This document shows positions 16,672 through 25,358 of a stretch of 64,000 nucleotides of DNA, piece after piece. A model generated the notes under the pieces. It saw only the letters and a list, made by a program, of their open reading frames with translations. It searched no databases and had not been told where the DNA came from. Position 1 is the stretch's first letter. Each line of letters starts with the position of its first letter. Origin of the DNA: Aurantimonas sp. 22II-16-19i (lineage in GTDB: Bacteria; Pseudomonadota; Alphaproteobacteria; Rhizobiales; Rhizobiaceae); the NCBI RefSeq assembly GCF_002088275.1, contig NZ_AQQS01000016.1, positions 1 to 64,000 of the forward strand. Direction: 5' to 3'. A program made the translations under genes and the position numbers.

Positions 16672-17691
16672 TCAGCCGCTCTCTCGCGGCACGAAGGTCA
16701 CCGGGACGCGCTCGAGGGCGGGCGCCGCGGCCGGGTCGGACTGCCGTCGATCGAGCAGGTCGATCGCCCTCGCCGCGACCGCGACCGGATTCTGGAAAAA
16801 TGTCGTCAGGAGATAGGTGCCGCGCGAGGCTTCGGGCAGATCGTCGAAACCGATGACCGCAACGTCTTCCGGGATGCGCCGCCCGGCGCCAAGGCGGGCA
16901 TGATCGATCAGCCCCATCGCCAGGAGATCGTTGACGCAGAAGACCGCATCCGGCGCAGTTCCGCGGCCCAAGAGCTGGCGTGCTGCCGTCTCGCCGCCGG
17001 CATAGTCGGCGTCGGCGCCGCGCACGATCTCGGCCTCGGCCCCGAGTTCCCGGACGGCTTCGACGAAGGCTTGTTCGCGCTCGACGATCGTCTGCGTCCC
17101 GATGGCCGCGCCGACGAGGGCGATCCGCCGGGCGCCGCGGGCGACCAGCCGCTCGGCGGCCTTCCTCGCAGCCCCTTCGTTGTCGGCGAGGACGCTGTCG
17201 GTGCCGGGCTCCGACCGGCCGATCAGCACCAGCGGCTGCCCGGTGCGCCGGGCCCCCTCCAGCATGGTTTCGGGAGGCGAGCCGGACAGGACGATGGTCG
17301 CCTCGGCCCGGTAGCCGAGCAGCATGTTCTGCGTCGCCTGCATCTCCCGCTCGGTGTCGCCGGTGTTGAGCAGCACCGGCAGGCTGCCCCTGGCGATCAG
17401 CGCCTTGGAGAGGGCCGCGACGAGAAGCGCACGAAAACCGACTTCGGGGCGCGTCGCGATGATCCCGACGAGACGGCTCTGCCGGGCGATCAGGCCGCGG
17501 GCCAGGTCGTTGACCTGATAGCCGAGGTCGAGGGCCGCCTTCATCACCTTTTCGCGGGTTTCCCGGCCGATGCTGGCGCCGGGGGTGAAGGCCCGCGAGA
17601 CGGCCGAGCGCGAGACGCCGGCGCGCTCGGCGACCTGCTGCGCGCTGACGAAATTCGGCCCCGCCGGTGGCTGTCTCGGCTCGTCGTTCAT
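16672..17691 (-). CDS. LacI-family transcriptional regulator
   Basis: A 339-residue regulator with the N-terminal LacI helix-turn-helix (about 14-60, S-A-Q-Q-V-A-E-R-A-G-V-S-R-S-A-V-S-R-A-F and the hinge V-N-D-L-A-R-G-L) and a periplasmic-binding-protein-like sensor domain (V-G-I-I-A-T, F-C-V-N-D-L-L-A-M-G, V-A-V-I-G-F-D-D-L). It should repress the surrounding uptake operon until a sugar-like ligand binds. ATG 17691 follows the permease gene by 49 bases on the same strand. Confidence 0.9.
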   Translation of the reverse strand: MNDEPRQPPAGPNFVSAQQVAERAGVSRSAVSRAFTPGASIGRETREKVMKAALDLGYQVNDLARGLIARQSRLVGIIATRPEVGFRALLVAALSKALIARGSLPVLLNTGDTEREMQATQNMLLGYRAEATIVLSGSPPETMLEGARRTGQPLVLIGRSEPGTDSVLADNEGAARKAAERLVARGARRIALVGAAIGTQTIVEREQAFVEAVRELGAEAEIVRGADADYAGGETAARQLLGRGTAPDAVFCVNDLLAMGLIDHARLGAGRRIPEDVAVIGFDDLPEASRGTYLLTTFFQNPVAVAARAIDLLDRRQSDPAAAPALERVPVTFVPRESG

Positions 17692-17740
17692 GGCTGCGGC
17701 ATGTCTCGCGAAGGGCGGGCAGGAGGACGCATCACCGCCA

Positions 17741-18637
17741 TCAGTGCCCGATCCGGGCCAGAACGTCGGCGCGCAGGAAGCGCTCCACCACCAGCATGAA
17801 GGCGATCGAGGGGACCAGCAACAGAAGAGCCGTGATCGAGGCGACCTGATAATTGCCGCCGGCACCCGCCGTATAGAGCAGCAGCGGCAGGGTGGTGACG
17901 TCCGGCGCGCCGACGAAGAAGCTGCCGGTGAATTCGTCGAGGGATTCCAGGAAGACGAAGATGCCGCTCGCCATCAGGCCGGGCAGCGCCAGCGGCAGCG
18001 TCACGTCGCGAAAGGCCCGCAACGCCCCCGCCCCCATCGACCGGGCGGCCTCCTCCAGTTCCGCATCGACGGCGGCGAAGGCAGCCGTCGCGATCCAGAC
18101 GGCGAAGACCAGCCCGTGGGTGACATGGACGAGGACGACGCCGGCGATCGTGCCGTTCAGCCCGACATCGTAGAAGAAGCGGGCGATGTTGACGTAGACC
18201 GGCAGGTTCGGAAAGGCCTGCGGGATCAGGAAGACCAAGAGGATCAGGCTGCGCGCCGGGAGCTTCAGCCGCCCCAGCGCATAGCCGGCGGGAATCGCCA
18301 AGGCCAGCGCGAAGAGGACGGTCAGAAGCGCGATCAGGATGCTGGTGCCGAGGGATTCCCAGGCGACCCCGCGCGGCGAGAACACCTTCGCCCAGAAGCT
18401 GAAGCCGTATTCGAGCGGCAGCGTGTGGGGAAAATACCAGCGCTCGGCGACCGTCCAGAGGAGCAGATTGGCGAGCGGGCCGAAGATCGCGAAGGCGACA
18501 AGGCCGAGGACGAGCGCCCGCGGCAGCCACCAGAGGTCGAGGCCGAACGCCCGCGGCAGCCACCAGAGGTCGAGGCCGAACGCCCGGCCGGCGGCGACCG
18601 GGAGGGCGCTCTCACGGGGGATCGCGGGCGCGCTCAT
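17741..18637 (-). CDS. ABC transporter permease (PotC-like)
   Basis: A 298-residue inner-membrane permease with six helices and the EAA loop near residue 205 (E-L-E-E-A-A-R-S-M-G-A-G-A-L-R-A-F). It pairs with the other permease, whose stop overlaps its start (ATGA, 18634-18637). Near the N-terminus the sequence repeats A-F-G-L-D-L-W-W-L-P-R twice in tandem, encoded by a perfect 33-base duplication. This adds eleven residues before the first helix and looks recent. Confidence 0.88.
   Translation of the reverse strand: MSAPAIPRESALPVAAGRAFGLDLWWLPRAFGLDLWWLPRALVLGLVAFAIFGPLANLLLWTVAERWYFPHTLPLEYGFSFWAKVFSPRGVAWESLGTSILIALLTVLFALALAIPAGYALGRLKLPARSLILLVFLIPQAFPNLPVYVNIARFFYDVGLNGTIAGVVLVHVTHGLVFAVWIATAAFAAVDAELEEAARSMGAGALRAFRDVTLPLALPGLMASGIFVFLESLDEFTGSFFVGAPDVTTLPLLLYTAGAGGNYQVASITALLLLVPSIAFMLVVERFLRADVLARIGH
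18516..18581. repeat. Perfect 33-bp in-frame tandem duplication in a permease gene
   Basis: 18516-18548 and 18549-18581 are identical, and the next five bases start a third copy. The duplication keeps the frame and adds eleven residues (repeat unit R-A-F-G-L-D-L-W-W-L-P) ahead of the first membrane helix. The perfect identity points to recent replication slippage or an assembly error. Confidence 0.9.
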
Positions 18638-19458
18638 CGGGCCTTTTCCTTCAGGTTGAGGCGCAGATAGACGATCGCCACCGCCATGGTCATGAGGAGG
18701 GAAATCATGCCGAGCGCATTGGCGACGCCGTAGTCGCCATAGGCGTTGATGCGGAAGGCGATGTCGGCGGTGATCATGGTCGGCGACTGGGCGCTGATCA
18801 TCAGCGGCACGGACAGCACCGACATCATGGTGACGAAGGAGAGCACCATGCCGACGAAGAGCGTCGTGCGGACCTGCGGCACGACGATCTCGAACAGGAT
18901 ACGCAGCCGCGAGGCGCCGAGATTGCGGGCGGCCTCGATCGTGCCGCGATCGATCGAGGCCATGGCGCCGGCGACGAGCAGCGTGACGAAGGGCGCCTGC
19001 TTCCAGACGAAGGCGATGACGATGCCGCGCCAGTCGAGAAACGACACCGTCTGCAGCGGCGTGAGGATGCCGCCGGCGACGAGGAGATTGTTCATCAGGC
19101 CGTTCTTGGCGAGGAAGGTGCGCAGCACCTGGCCGACGACGATGAAGGGAATGAACAGCGGCCAGCGATAGAGCCAGCGCAGGATCGCCACGGCCTTGGG
19201 ATTTTCGCCGAGCGTCAGATAGCCGGCGATGGCTATCGACAGGCCGGCGATGATCAGCGTCGACAGGGAGACGATCATCAGCGTGTAGACGATGTCGGTC
19301 CCATAGAGTTCATAGGATTTGACGAAGTTGCCGAGGCCGAAGCCGGATTCCGTCTCGAAGGCGCCCGTCGCCGACGCCAGCAGCGGCATCAGATAGAGAA
19401 GTGCGATGGTCGCGATGGCCGGCAGCGCCAGCAACAGACCGGTCAGTCGCTCACGCAT
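18634..19458 (-). CDS. ABC transporter permease (PotB-like)
   Basis: A 274-residue permease with six helices and the EAA loop (T-I-E-A-A-R-N-L-G-A-S-R-L-R-I-L-F) about 60% along. With the second permease it forms the channel of an importer of the spermidine/putrescine/opine/phosphonate class. ATG 19458 is chosen over in-frame starts up to 19548, which would cross the hairpin between this gene and the binding-protein gene. Confidence 0.88.
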   Translation of the reverse strand: MRERLTGLLLALPAIATIALLYLMPLLASATGAFETESGFGLGNFVKSYELYGTDIVYTLMIVSLSTLIIAGLSIAIAGYLTLGENPKAVAILRWLYRWPLFIPFIVVGQVLRTFLAKNGLMNNLLVAGGILTPLQTVSFLDWRGIVIAFVWKQAPFVTLLVAGAMASIDRGTIEAARNLGASRLRILFEIVVPQVRTTLFVGMVLSFVTMMSVLSVPLMISAQSPTMITADIAFRINAYGDYGVANALGMISLLMTMAVAIVYLRLNLKEKAR

Positions 19459-19480
19459 GGTGTCGATTCCCGCGGGTCTC

Positions 19481-19502
19481 GCCCGGCCACAAGGGGCCGG
19501 GC
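19481..19502 (-). other. Intercistronic hairpin between binding-protein and permease genes
   Basis: GCCCGGCC-ACAAGG-GGCCGGGC is a perfect 8-bp stem with no U-tract, in the gap after the binding-protein gene. Hairpins at this place in ABC operons commonly protect the upstream message or attenuate transcription, so more binding protein than permease is made. The role is inferred from position. Confidence 0.55.
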
Positions 19503-19525
19503 GACGGTTCGATGGAGGTCGCAGC

Positions 19526-20656
19526 TCAGTTGGCGACCTGGCGCTCATAGGCTTCGAGGATCGCGTTGTTGTAGGGCGCGATGGGGAAGGGCTTGGCGTA
19601 TTTGGCGAGATCTTCCGGGGTCACGTCCTTGAACAGCTTGTCCCAGGATGCCTGGTCGAGCTCGGCCTGAACGTGCTTGGCGTCGATGCCCGGATACCAG
19701 TTGAAGCGCTTGACGATGCCTTCGGCCTGGACCTTCGGCGAGGTCGCGAGCGCGACGAACTTCTCGGCCAGTTCGGCATGCGGCGCCTTTTCCGGGATGA
19801 CGTAGTGCATCGGCTGGCCCGGCATGCCGGGGGCCGGCAGGAGGAGCTTCATCTCCGGCGGCAGCTTGCCGTCGGCCTGCCAGGAATAGAACATGTCGAC
19901 CCAGACCGGGCCCATGGCGATCTCGCCGCGGCCGAGCATGTCGAGCGTTCCGGCATTGCCGGGGGTGAGCGTCGCGGTGGTGTTGAAGTCCTTCAGGCTG
20001 GCGAGGGCCGCGTCCCATTTCTGGGTCTGGCTCTCCTCGAAGGGGCCATTCATCAGCATCTGGGCGTCGCCGCCGCCGAAGGCGTAGATCCAGCCCATGA
20101 CGAAGGAAACGCCCGACGCGCCGCCCTTGATGCCGTTGTAGCCAAACTGCTGCGGATGGGCCTTCGCCCATTCGGCGATCTCGGCATAGCTCTTCGGCGG
20201 GTTCTCGACCAGCGCCGGATTGTAGGCGATCGCGGTCTGGCTGGCGAACATCGGCATCACATAGCCGTCGACATTGGTGCCCAGCGCCATCTTCGCCTTG
20301 TCGCTGGTGACGAGATCGCCGGTCGAGATGTCACCGCGATAGTTCTTCAGGAAGCCCTTCTCGACCATCGGGCCGACGAACTTCTCATGCACCACCGCGA
20401 CGTCGGTGTCGGACTCTTCGCTTGCCGCCTGGGCCTCGAAACGCTCCAGGATCTTCTGCGAGCCGGCATCGCCGGGGCCGGTGCCGACGGCGCGGACCGT
20501 ATCGCCCGGATTCTCCTTCTCGAAGATCGGCGCGAGATATTCGTTGACATAATCGACCATGTTCTGGTCGCCGGCGGTGATCACCGTGAGTTCGGCTGCC
20601 GCGGCCGGCGGCACGACCGTGGCAAGGAGGACGGCTGCACTGAGAAAGGTCTTCAT
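19526..20656 (-). CDS. ABC transporter periplasmic substrate-binding protein
   Basis: A 376-residue exported protein: signal peptide at 1-21 (M-K-T-F-L-S-A-A-V-L-L then A-A-A-A), then a family-1 two-lobed binder of the polyamine/Fe/phosphonate cluster (L-T-V-I-T-A-G-D-Q-N-M-V-D-Y, later N-V-D-G-Y-V-M-P-M-F). Together with the PotA/B/C-like components and a phosphodiesterase, the ligand may be a phosphorylated polyol or sugar ester; this is an inference. ATG 20656 gives the signal peptide; in-frame codons before it do not. Confidence 0.87.
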   Translation of the reverse strand: MKTFLSAAVLLATVVPPAAAAELTVITAGDQNMVDYVNEYLAPIFEKENPGDTVRAVGTGPGDAGSQKILERFEAQAASEESDTDVAVVHEKFVGPMVEKGFLKNYRGDISTGDLVTSDKAKMALGTNVDGYVMPMFASQTAIAYNPALVENPPKSYAEIAEWAKAHPQQFGYNGIKGGASGVSFVMGWIYAFGGGDAQMLMNGPFEESQTQKWDAALASLKDFNTTATLTPGNAGTLDMLGRGEIAMGPVWVDMFYSWQADGKLPPEMKLLLPAPGMPGQPMHYVIPEKAPHAELAEKFVALATSPKVQAEGIVKRFNWYPGIDAKHVQAELDQASWDKLFKDVTPEDLAKYAKPFPIAPYNNAILEAYERQVAN

Positions 20657-20715
20657 GGATTTCGCTCCAGCGGTTTGACGTTCATTCCGGGCTGTCATCC
20701 CCGCATCGCTGCGCC

Positions 20716-21861
20716 TCAGGCGGCGGCGGCGCGGGAAACTTGTTCGGCGCCGTCCTGCGGCGCGTCGAAGAGGAAGAGCGCGGACGAGGGCACGCGCAGC
20801 ACGACGTCGGTGCCGGGCTCGACGGGCTGGTCCGCATCGACGGAGACCTCCGCCGCGCCGATCGCGACCACGTGGCGCCAGACGCCGCCGGGATAGCTGG
20901 TCTGGCGAACCGTTCCTCGCAGGCGCAGCGCGCCGTCGTCGCTCGCCCTGTCGGCTTGATCGCCGAAGGCCGGCCGAGGCGTTGCGGGCAGAAGCTCGGC
21001 CGCCTCCGTCCTGAAGCGCGCCTGATACCGCCCGGAAGCGACCGGGCGCGCGTCGCGGGAGAGCGTCGCCGACGGATTATGCGGGCCGGCCGCGATCTCG
21101 ATCCGGTCGCCATCGACACTTCCTTCCAGCGCGACGACGTTCTCTGCCCCCATGAAGGCGGCGACGAAGGGCGAGGCCGGCCGGTTGTAGACCTCTTCCG
21201 GAGATCCCTCCTGGGCGATCCGGCCGCGGTCGAGGATGACGATCCGATCGGCCATCACCATCGCCTCCTCCCGGTCGTGGGTGACATGGATGGCGGTGAT
21301 GCCGAGGCGCTTCTGCAGGGCGCGGATCTCGTGGCGCACGCCGAGGCGCACGCGGGCATCGAGGTTGGACAGAGGCTCGTCGAGGAGCAGGATCTCCGGC
21401 TCGACGGCCAGCGCCCGGCCGAGCGCGACGCGCTGGCGCTGGCCGCCGGACAACTGGCCCGGCTTGCGCGCCTGAAGGCCGGAAAGGCCCAGCATCGCGG
21501 CGATTTCGTCGACCCTTGCCGCAATGTCGGAACGCGGCGCTCTGCGCAGCTTCAGGCCGTAGCCGATGTTCTGGGCGACGGTCATGTGCGGCCACAGCGC
21601 GTAGGACTGGAACACCATCGCCATGCCGCGCCGATCCGGCGCGGCGCGGGTGATGTCCCGGCCGGCAAGGGCGAGCGCGCCGGACCGCGGCGTGTTGAAC
21701 CCCGCGATGGTCCGAAGAAGCGTGGTCTTGCCGCAGCCCGAAGAGCCCAGCAGCGCGACGAATTCCCCCCGCTCGACACTGAGCGACAGGCGATCGAGCA
21801 CGGTCGTCCCGGCATATCCGACGGTGACTTCCGAAACGGTGAGAAACGCGGCGTCAGTCAT
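20716..21861 (-). CDS. ABC transporter ATP-binding protein (PotA/UgpC-like)
   Basis: A 381-residue ATPase. Walker A G-S-S-G-C-G-K-T-T (about 38-46), Q-loop V-F-Q-S-Y-A-L-W-P-H, signature L-S-G-G-Q-R-Q-R-V-A and Walker B I-L-L-L-D-E-P-L-S-N-L-D-A-R are all intact. A C-terminal TOBE-type domain follows (about 240-375). It powers the importer whose other subunits follow downstream. It is preceded at 179 bases by the PfkB kinase gene on the same strand. Confidence 0.93.
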   Translation of the reverse strand: MTDAAFLTVSEVTVGYAGTTVLDRLSLSVERGEFVALLGSSGCGKTTLLRTIAGFNTPRSGALALAGRDITRAAPDRRGMAMVFQSYALWPHMTVAQNIGYGLKLRRAPRSDIAARVDEIAAMLGLSGLQARKPGQLSGGQRQRVALGRALAVEPEILLLDEPLSNLDARVRLGVRHEIRALQKRLGITAIHVTHDREEAMVMADRIVILDRGRIAQEGSPEEVYNRPASPFVAAFMGAENVVALEGSVDGDRIEIAAGPHNPSATLSRDARPVASGRYQARFRTEAAELLPATPRPAFGDQADRASDDGALRLRGTVRQTSYPGGVWRHVVAIGAAEVSVDADQPVEPGTDVVLRVPSSALFLFDAPQDGAEQVSRAAAA

Positions 21862-22040
21862 TCGCGAGACCTCTTGCACAGCTGTGCAAACCACACGGCA
21901 GAAGCCGGTTCGAGGCGCTCGATAACGACGCTTTGATACGGGCGTATGACAACCGGCGCCCGGCGGCGGCGCTTCCCGCGCCGGTGCCGTGACGCATGCC
22001 GCTCGGCCGAGCGAAGGCGGAGCGGGCGTCGTCTCTGCGG

Positions 22041-22946
22041 CTACGCCACCAGCGCCCCGTGTCCGCCGACGACGTGGGAGGCGAGGCGGTGGCCGGCGAT
22101 CGTCGCGGCGACGGGCCCCGCGCCGCCGAGCCTTGCTGCGAGATAGGCGGCGTTGAAGCTGTCGCCGGCGCCCGTCGTGTCGACGATCTCGGCGGGCGGA
22201 ATGGCGGGCACCTGCTCGCGCCCCCCGTCCCAGGAAACCAGCGCCGACCTGCCGCCGTCCTTGACGACGACCTCGGCGACGCCCAGCGCCCGGTAGCGCG
22301 CCGCCGTCGCCCGCGCATTCTCGTCGCCGAAGGTCGCGCGCTCGTCGTCGAAGCTCGGCAGGCAATGGGTGGAGACCCGGGCCGCCGCCTCGACGGCCCG
22401 GCGGGCGGTTTCGAGGTCCGGCCACAGGCGCGGCCTGACATTCGGATCGAAGGCGACCCGCTTGCCGGCCTTCTTCGCCGCACCGAGATGGGCGAGAAGC
22501 CGCGCCCGGTCCTCGGCGGGCAGGATCGCCAGGGTGATGCCGGAGAAATAGAAGGCGTCGCCGGCCGCAAGAACCTCCTGCAGATGCGCCTCGTCCTCGG
22601 CGAGCCGCCGCGCCGCCGCCATCTCCCGCCAGTAGGAAAACGAGCGCTCCCCGCCGGCCAGATGGATCATGTAGAGGCCCGGCGAGGCGTTCGGGATGCG
22701 CCGGACCATCTCCGTGCCGATGCCGGCTGCCGTGAAGAAGCCGAGCATCTCCTCCGACAGCCTGTCGGTGCCGAGCGCCGTCAGATAGGCCCCCCGCCAG
22801 CCGGCCGGCGCCCGCCGGGCGAAGTGCCAGAGCGTGTTGAAGGTGTCGCCGGCAAAGCCCTGCCGATAGAGGCCCTCCCCGGCGACGGACAGTTCGACCA
22901 TGCATTCCCCGATCGCCACGAAACGGGACGCCTGCGCGTTGCTCAA
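22041..22946 (-). CDS. PfkB-family sugar kinase (2-keto-3-deoxygluconate kinase-like)
   Basis: A 301-residue ribokinase-fold enzyme. The N-terminus I-G-E-C-M-V-E-L and the G-F-A-G-D-T-F-N-T motif resemble KdgK. The catalytic D-T-T-G-A-G-D-S-F-N-A-A-Y (about 255) carries the general base and the anion hole. It likely phosphorylates a keto-sugar acid or related sugar released from the imported compound. TTG 22946 has a GGAG site about nine bases before it and no ATG is well placed. It is the first gene of the importer operon. Confidence 0.82.
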   Translation of the reverse strand: MSNAQASRFVAIGECMVELSVAGEGLYRQGFAGDTFNTLWHFARRAPAGWRGAYLTALGTDRLSEEMLGFFTAAGIGTEMVRRIPNASPGLYMIHLAGGERSFSYWREMAAARRLAEDEAHLQEVLAAGDAFYFSGITLAILPAEDRARLLAHLGAAKKAGKRVAFDPNVRPRLWPDLETARRAVEAAARVSTHCLPSFDDERATFGDENARATAARYRALGVAEVVVKDGGRSALVSWDGGREQVPAIPPAEIVDTTGAGDSFNAAYLAARLGGAGPVAATIAGHRLASHVVGGHGALVA

Positions 22947-22969
22947 GACTGCTGCTCCGAAAGCTCGAA

Positions 22970-22986
22970 TCCGAGTGTTTCTCGGA
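22970..22986. promoter_or_regulatory. Inverted repeat before the kinase-ABC operon
   Basis: TCCGAG-TGTTT-CTCGGA is a 6+6 inverted repeat 24 bases before the kinase start. It could be an operator of the LacI regulator or part of the 5' leader. The evidence is symmetry and position only. Confidence 0.28.
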
Positions 22987-23000
22987 CCGAATGCCTAGCA

Positions 23001-23100
23001 GCATCGGCGCGAAAACTGGAATCGATTCTCGGTCGCCCCGATGCGGAGATTCAAGATGTTAGAGCACCTTGTGCGTCCTGTCAGACGCACGGCGCTCTAG
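23001..23100. repeat. Dispersed ~100-bp intergenic repeat, copy 1 (RIME-like), with terminator hairpin
   Basis: This stretch aligns over about 100 bases with 62660-62760 (roughly 70% identity by eye), including GCATCGGC, a palindromic core (GAATCGATTC here), CGATGCG and the final ACGGCGCTC. Its right half folds as TAGAGC...GTGCGTC-loop-GACGCAC...GCTCTA (23060-23099). That overlaps the stop of the SH3-domain gene and may end its transcript. It resembles the mosaic intergenic repeats of Rhizobiales. Confidence 0.65.
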
Positions 23101-24938
23101 CAGCGGATATAGGGCCGGTAGACCCAACCGAGCTCGCGCATGCTGCCGCCCCGGTCGTCGGCGACATAGGCCCAGGGCCTTCCCCCCGGATATTCCCGCA
23201 GCACGAAGACGACGTGGCCGTCGCCGAGCCGGCCGATGACCTTGCCGGTGTTGCCCGGCGAGGCGCGCACGTTGAGCGGCGTGTCCGACGGGTCGGCGAC
23301 GACGCAGCTGCGTCGGCTGTCGGCGACCACCGGCGGCGGCGCGGTGCGTGCCTCGGCGGCGCGCCGTTCGGCGTCCTCCCTCTGGCGGCGTTCGGCCTCT
23401 TCGCGCTGGCGTCGCTCGGCGTCGCGCTGGCGCGCTTCGGCCGCTTCCCGCTCGCGCCGCTCGGCTTCGAGCCGGGCCTCGATCTCCTGGAGCCGCGCGC
23501 GGTAGTCGGCCTCGATCTGCGCCCGAAGCTCCGCCTCTCGCCGGGTTCGCGCCGCCTCGGCCGCGGCGCTCTCACGGCGCAGCAGCGCCCGGCCGCGGGC
23601 GAGATTCAGGCTGGCCTCGTGCCGGGCGCTTCCCGCAAATTCGGCGAGGCACACGCCCAGCCGCGCCTCCGCCGCGGCCGGCTCCAGCGCATCGGCCTCG
23701 GCGGCGCAGCTCGCGGCCACCTGATCGAGAATGAGATCGGCCTGGCGCCGCTCCTCGGCGCAAGCCGGGTTCGAGCCCAGAAACGCCCGCAGCATTGCCA
23801 CCGAACCGCCTTCCCGCGCCGCCTCGAACGCTGCCGCACAGGCAGCCGCCGGATCCGGCTCGGGCGCGGTGGCTGTCACCACCGCCTCCGCGACCTCCGG
23901 CAGGCAGCCGACAACCTCGCTCGCCGGCACCACGACCCGGTAGCTGTAGCGGCCGACATTGGCGCCGTTGGAGTGCTGCGCGGAGACGTCGAGCTTCAGC
24001 ACCGCGGCGGTGGAGCCGGCATCGTCGCCGGTTGCCGCAAGCTCGGCTGGCTCGGGCGCGACCGAGATGTCGAGGAAGACGCCCTCGATCGCGGGGACGG
24101 CGCCAGCCGAGCCATCCGTGACGGCGTGCCGGCGCAGCAGTGGCCAGGAGGTCGCGCCGATGGTGGCGTTGATGCGGCTCTGCCGGTCGCCGGAGAGCTC
24201 GGTATAGGCGCTGTTGAAGGTGTCGTCGATGGAATCGGCCAGCCGGCAGTCCGGTGCCGTCGTCTCGGCGGTGATCCGGTAGGCCAGCGGCGCTGCCGGA
24301 TCCTTCAGCAGCTGGTGCTGCTGGAGCCGGGTGATCGCCTTCAGCGACGCCTCCCGCAGCGCCCCGTCGACGTCATAGAACTCGCGGCTGGAAAAGGTGT
24401 CGGAGAGTTCGGCCGTGCCGAGACGGTTGAGGTCGAGGGTCAGGGTCGGGCCGGTCTCGGTGGCGCAGATTCCGCCGGTGTCGGGGTCGAGGATGGTGAG
24501 GCCGAGATAGAGCCGCAGGATTTCCGGCAGCCGGCGCTCCGGCTCGACCGTGAGGAACATGTCGGAGCCGAAGAAGTCCTGCAGCGCCTCGGCGCTGCCG
24601 GCGGCGCCCGCTCGCTGGGGCAGGATGCCTTCGACCATCTGCCGGTAGGCGCGGCCGAGCCGCGGCGTGTACTTGCCAGGGATCGCGTCGACGATCAGGG
24701 CGTTGAGGTCGCGCCGCCGGCCCGAGCCGATGCGCGGCTCGTCCTCCGCGATGCCGATGAAGGTGATGGCCCGGTTCTTCAGCTTGTCGATGCAGGCCGC
24801 CGTCGCCGTCCGGCTTTCGAGGCCGTAGAGCCAGCGCTCGATCGAGGCCTGCCAGCCCTGCGCATACTGCTGGGCGCCGGCGGGTCGCCCGCCAAGGGCG
24901 ATCCCCCAGACCAGAAGAACGGCGAACGTCTGACGCAT
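23097..24938 (-). CDS. Secreted coiled-coil protein with C-terminal SH3 domain
   Basis: A 613-residue exported protein. Signal peptide about 1-22 (M-R-Q-T-F-A-V-L-L-V then A-G-A-Q), an alpha/beta region to about residue 330 that I do not recognise, an alanine-rich cysteine-containing helical part (about 360-455), and a highly charged coiled coil rich in E-A-E-R-R-Q-R-E repeats (about 455-540). A bacterial SH3 domain ends the protein (P-L-N-V-R-A-S-P-G, V-I-G-R-L). SH3b domains usually bind peptidoglycan, so a periplasmic wall-linked role is likely. ATG 24938 supplies the signal peptide. Confidence 0.75.
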   Translation of the reverse strand: MRQTFAVLLVWGIALGGRPAGAQQYAQGWQASIERWLYGLESRTATAACIDKLKNRAITFIGIAEDEPRIGSGRRRDLNALIVDAIPGKYTPRLGRAYRQMVEGILPQRAGAAGSAEALQDFFGSDMFLTVEPERRLPEILRLYLGLTILDPDTGGICATETGPTLTLDLNRLGTAELSDTFSSREFYDVDGALREASLKAITRLQQHQLLKDPAAPLAYRITAETTAPDCRLADSIDDTFNSAYTELSGDRQSRINATIGATSWPLLRRHAVTDGSAGAVPAIEGVFLDISVAPEPAELAATGDDAGSTAAVLKLDVSAQHSNGANVGRYSYRVVVPASEVVGCLPEVAEAVVTATAPEPDPAAACAAAFEAAREGGSVAMLRAFLGSNPACAEERRQADLILDQVAASCAAEADALEPAAAEARLGVCLAEFAGSARHEASLNLARGRALLRRESAAAEAARTRREAELRAQIEADYRARLQEIEARLEAERREREAAEARQRDAERRQREEAERRQREDAERRAAEARTAPPPVVADSRRSCVVADPSDTPLNVRASPGNTGKVIGRLGDGHVVFVLREYPGGRPWAYVADDRGGSMRELGWVYRPYIRC

Positions 24939-25048
24939 GACAGCCTCGCGGGTCGCGTTGCAGCGGTGTCGAACGTCAATATCGCCGACTTGCCCTTGGG
25001 GCAATCGGGCTCACGCAGAAGCGACTCGCGGTTGTCCGAAGTGCGACG

Positions 25049-25342
25049 TCATCGCCTCGCGAGGCAGCGGCGATAGGCGCGGTCCCCGCTCCGCTCGGCG
25101 CTCTGGCGCGTCAGCGCGCGGACCCCGAAGCCGTCCTCGCCCCGATCGATGCGGTTCTCATAGCTGTTGGCGGCGCTCTGGCGGGCATATTGGCGGCAGA
25201 ATTCCGGCGTGCCCGCGCGGTAGGGATTGGCCGAGACCCGGGCTTCGGCAAAGGGCGAGCCGTTCGGATAGGGCGCCGAGGCGTTGCAGGCGGCAAGTCC
25301 CGACACAGCGAGAAGAACCGGGGCGATTGCGATGAGGCGCAT
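25049..25342 (-). CDS. Small lipoprotein of unknown function
   Basis: A 97-residue lipoprotein: signal peptide with lipobox L-A-A-C (Cys19), then a hydrophilic domain with two cysteines (F-C-R-Q-Y-A-R near 48 and R-R-C-L near the end) and the phrase F-C-R-Q-Y-A-R-Q-S-A-A-N. I do not recognise a family. The frame continues upstream through the tandem repeats to 25570, but the lipobox requires the start at 25342, so those repeats are 5' leader or promoter DNA. Confidence 0.7.
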   Translation of the reverse strand: MRLIAIAPVLLAVSGLAACNASAPYPNGSPFAEARVSANPYRAGTPEFCRQYARQSAANSYENRIDRGEDGFGVRALTRQSAERSGDRAYRRCLARR

Positions 25343-25358
25343 GGGAGACTCCACTGTA

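Noticed and set aside
21996-25076. 1026-codon plus-strand frame over kinase and SH3 genes
   Set aside because: It is the antisense shadow of two well-supported genes and crosses their intergenic region.
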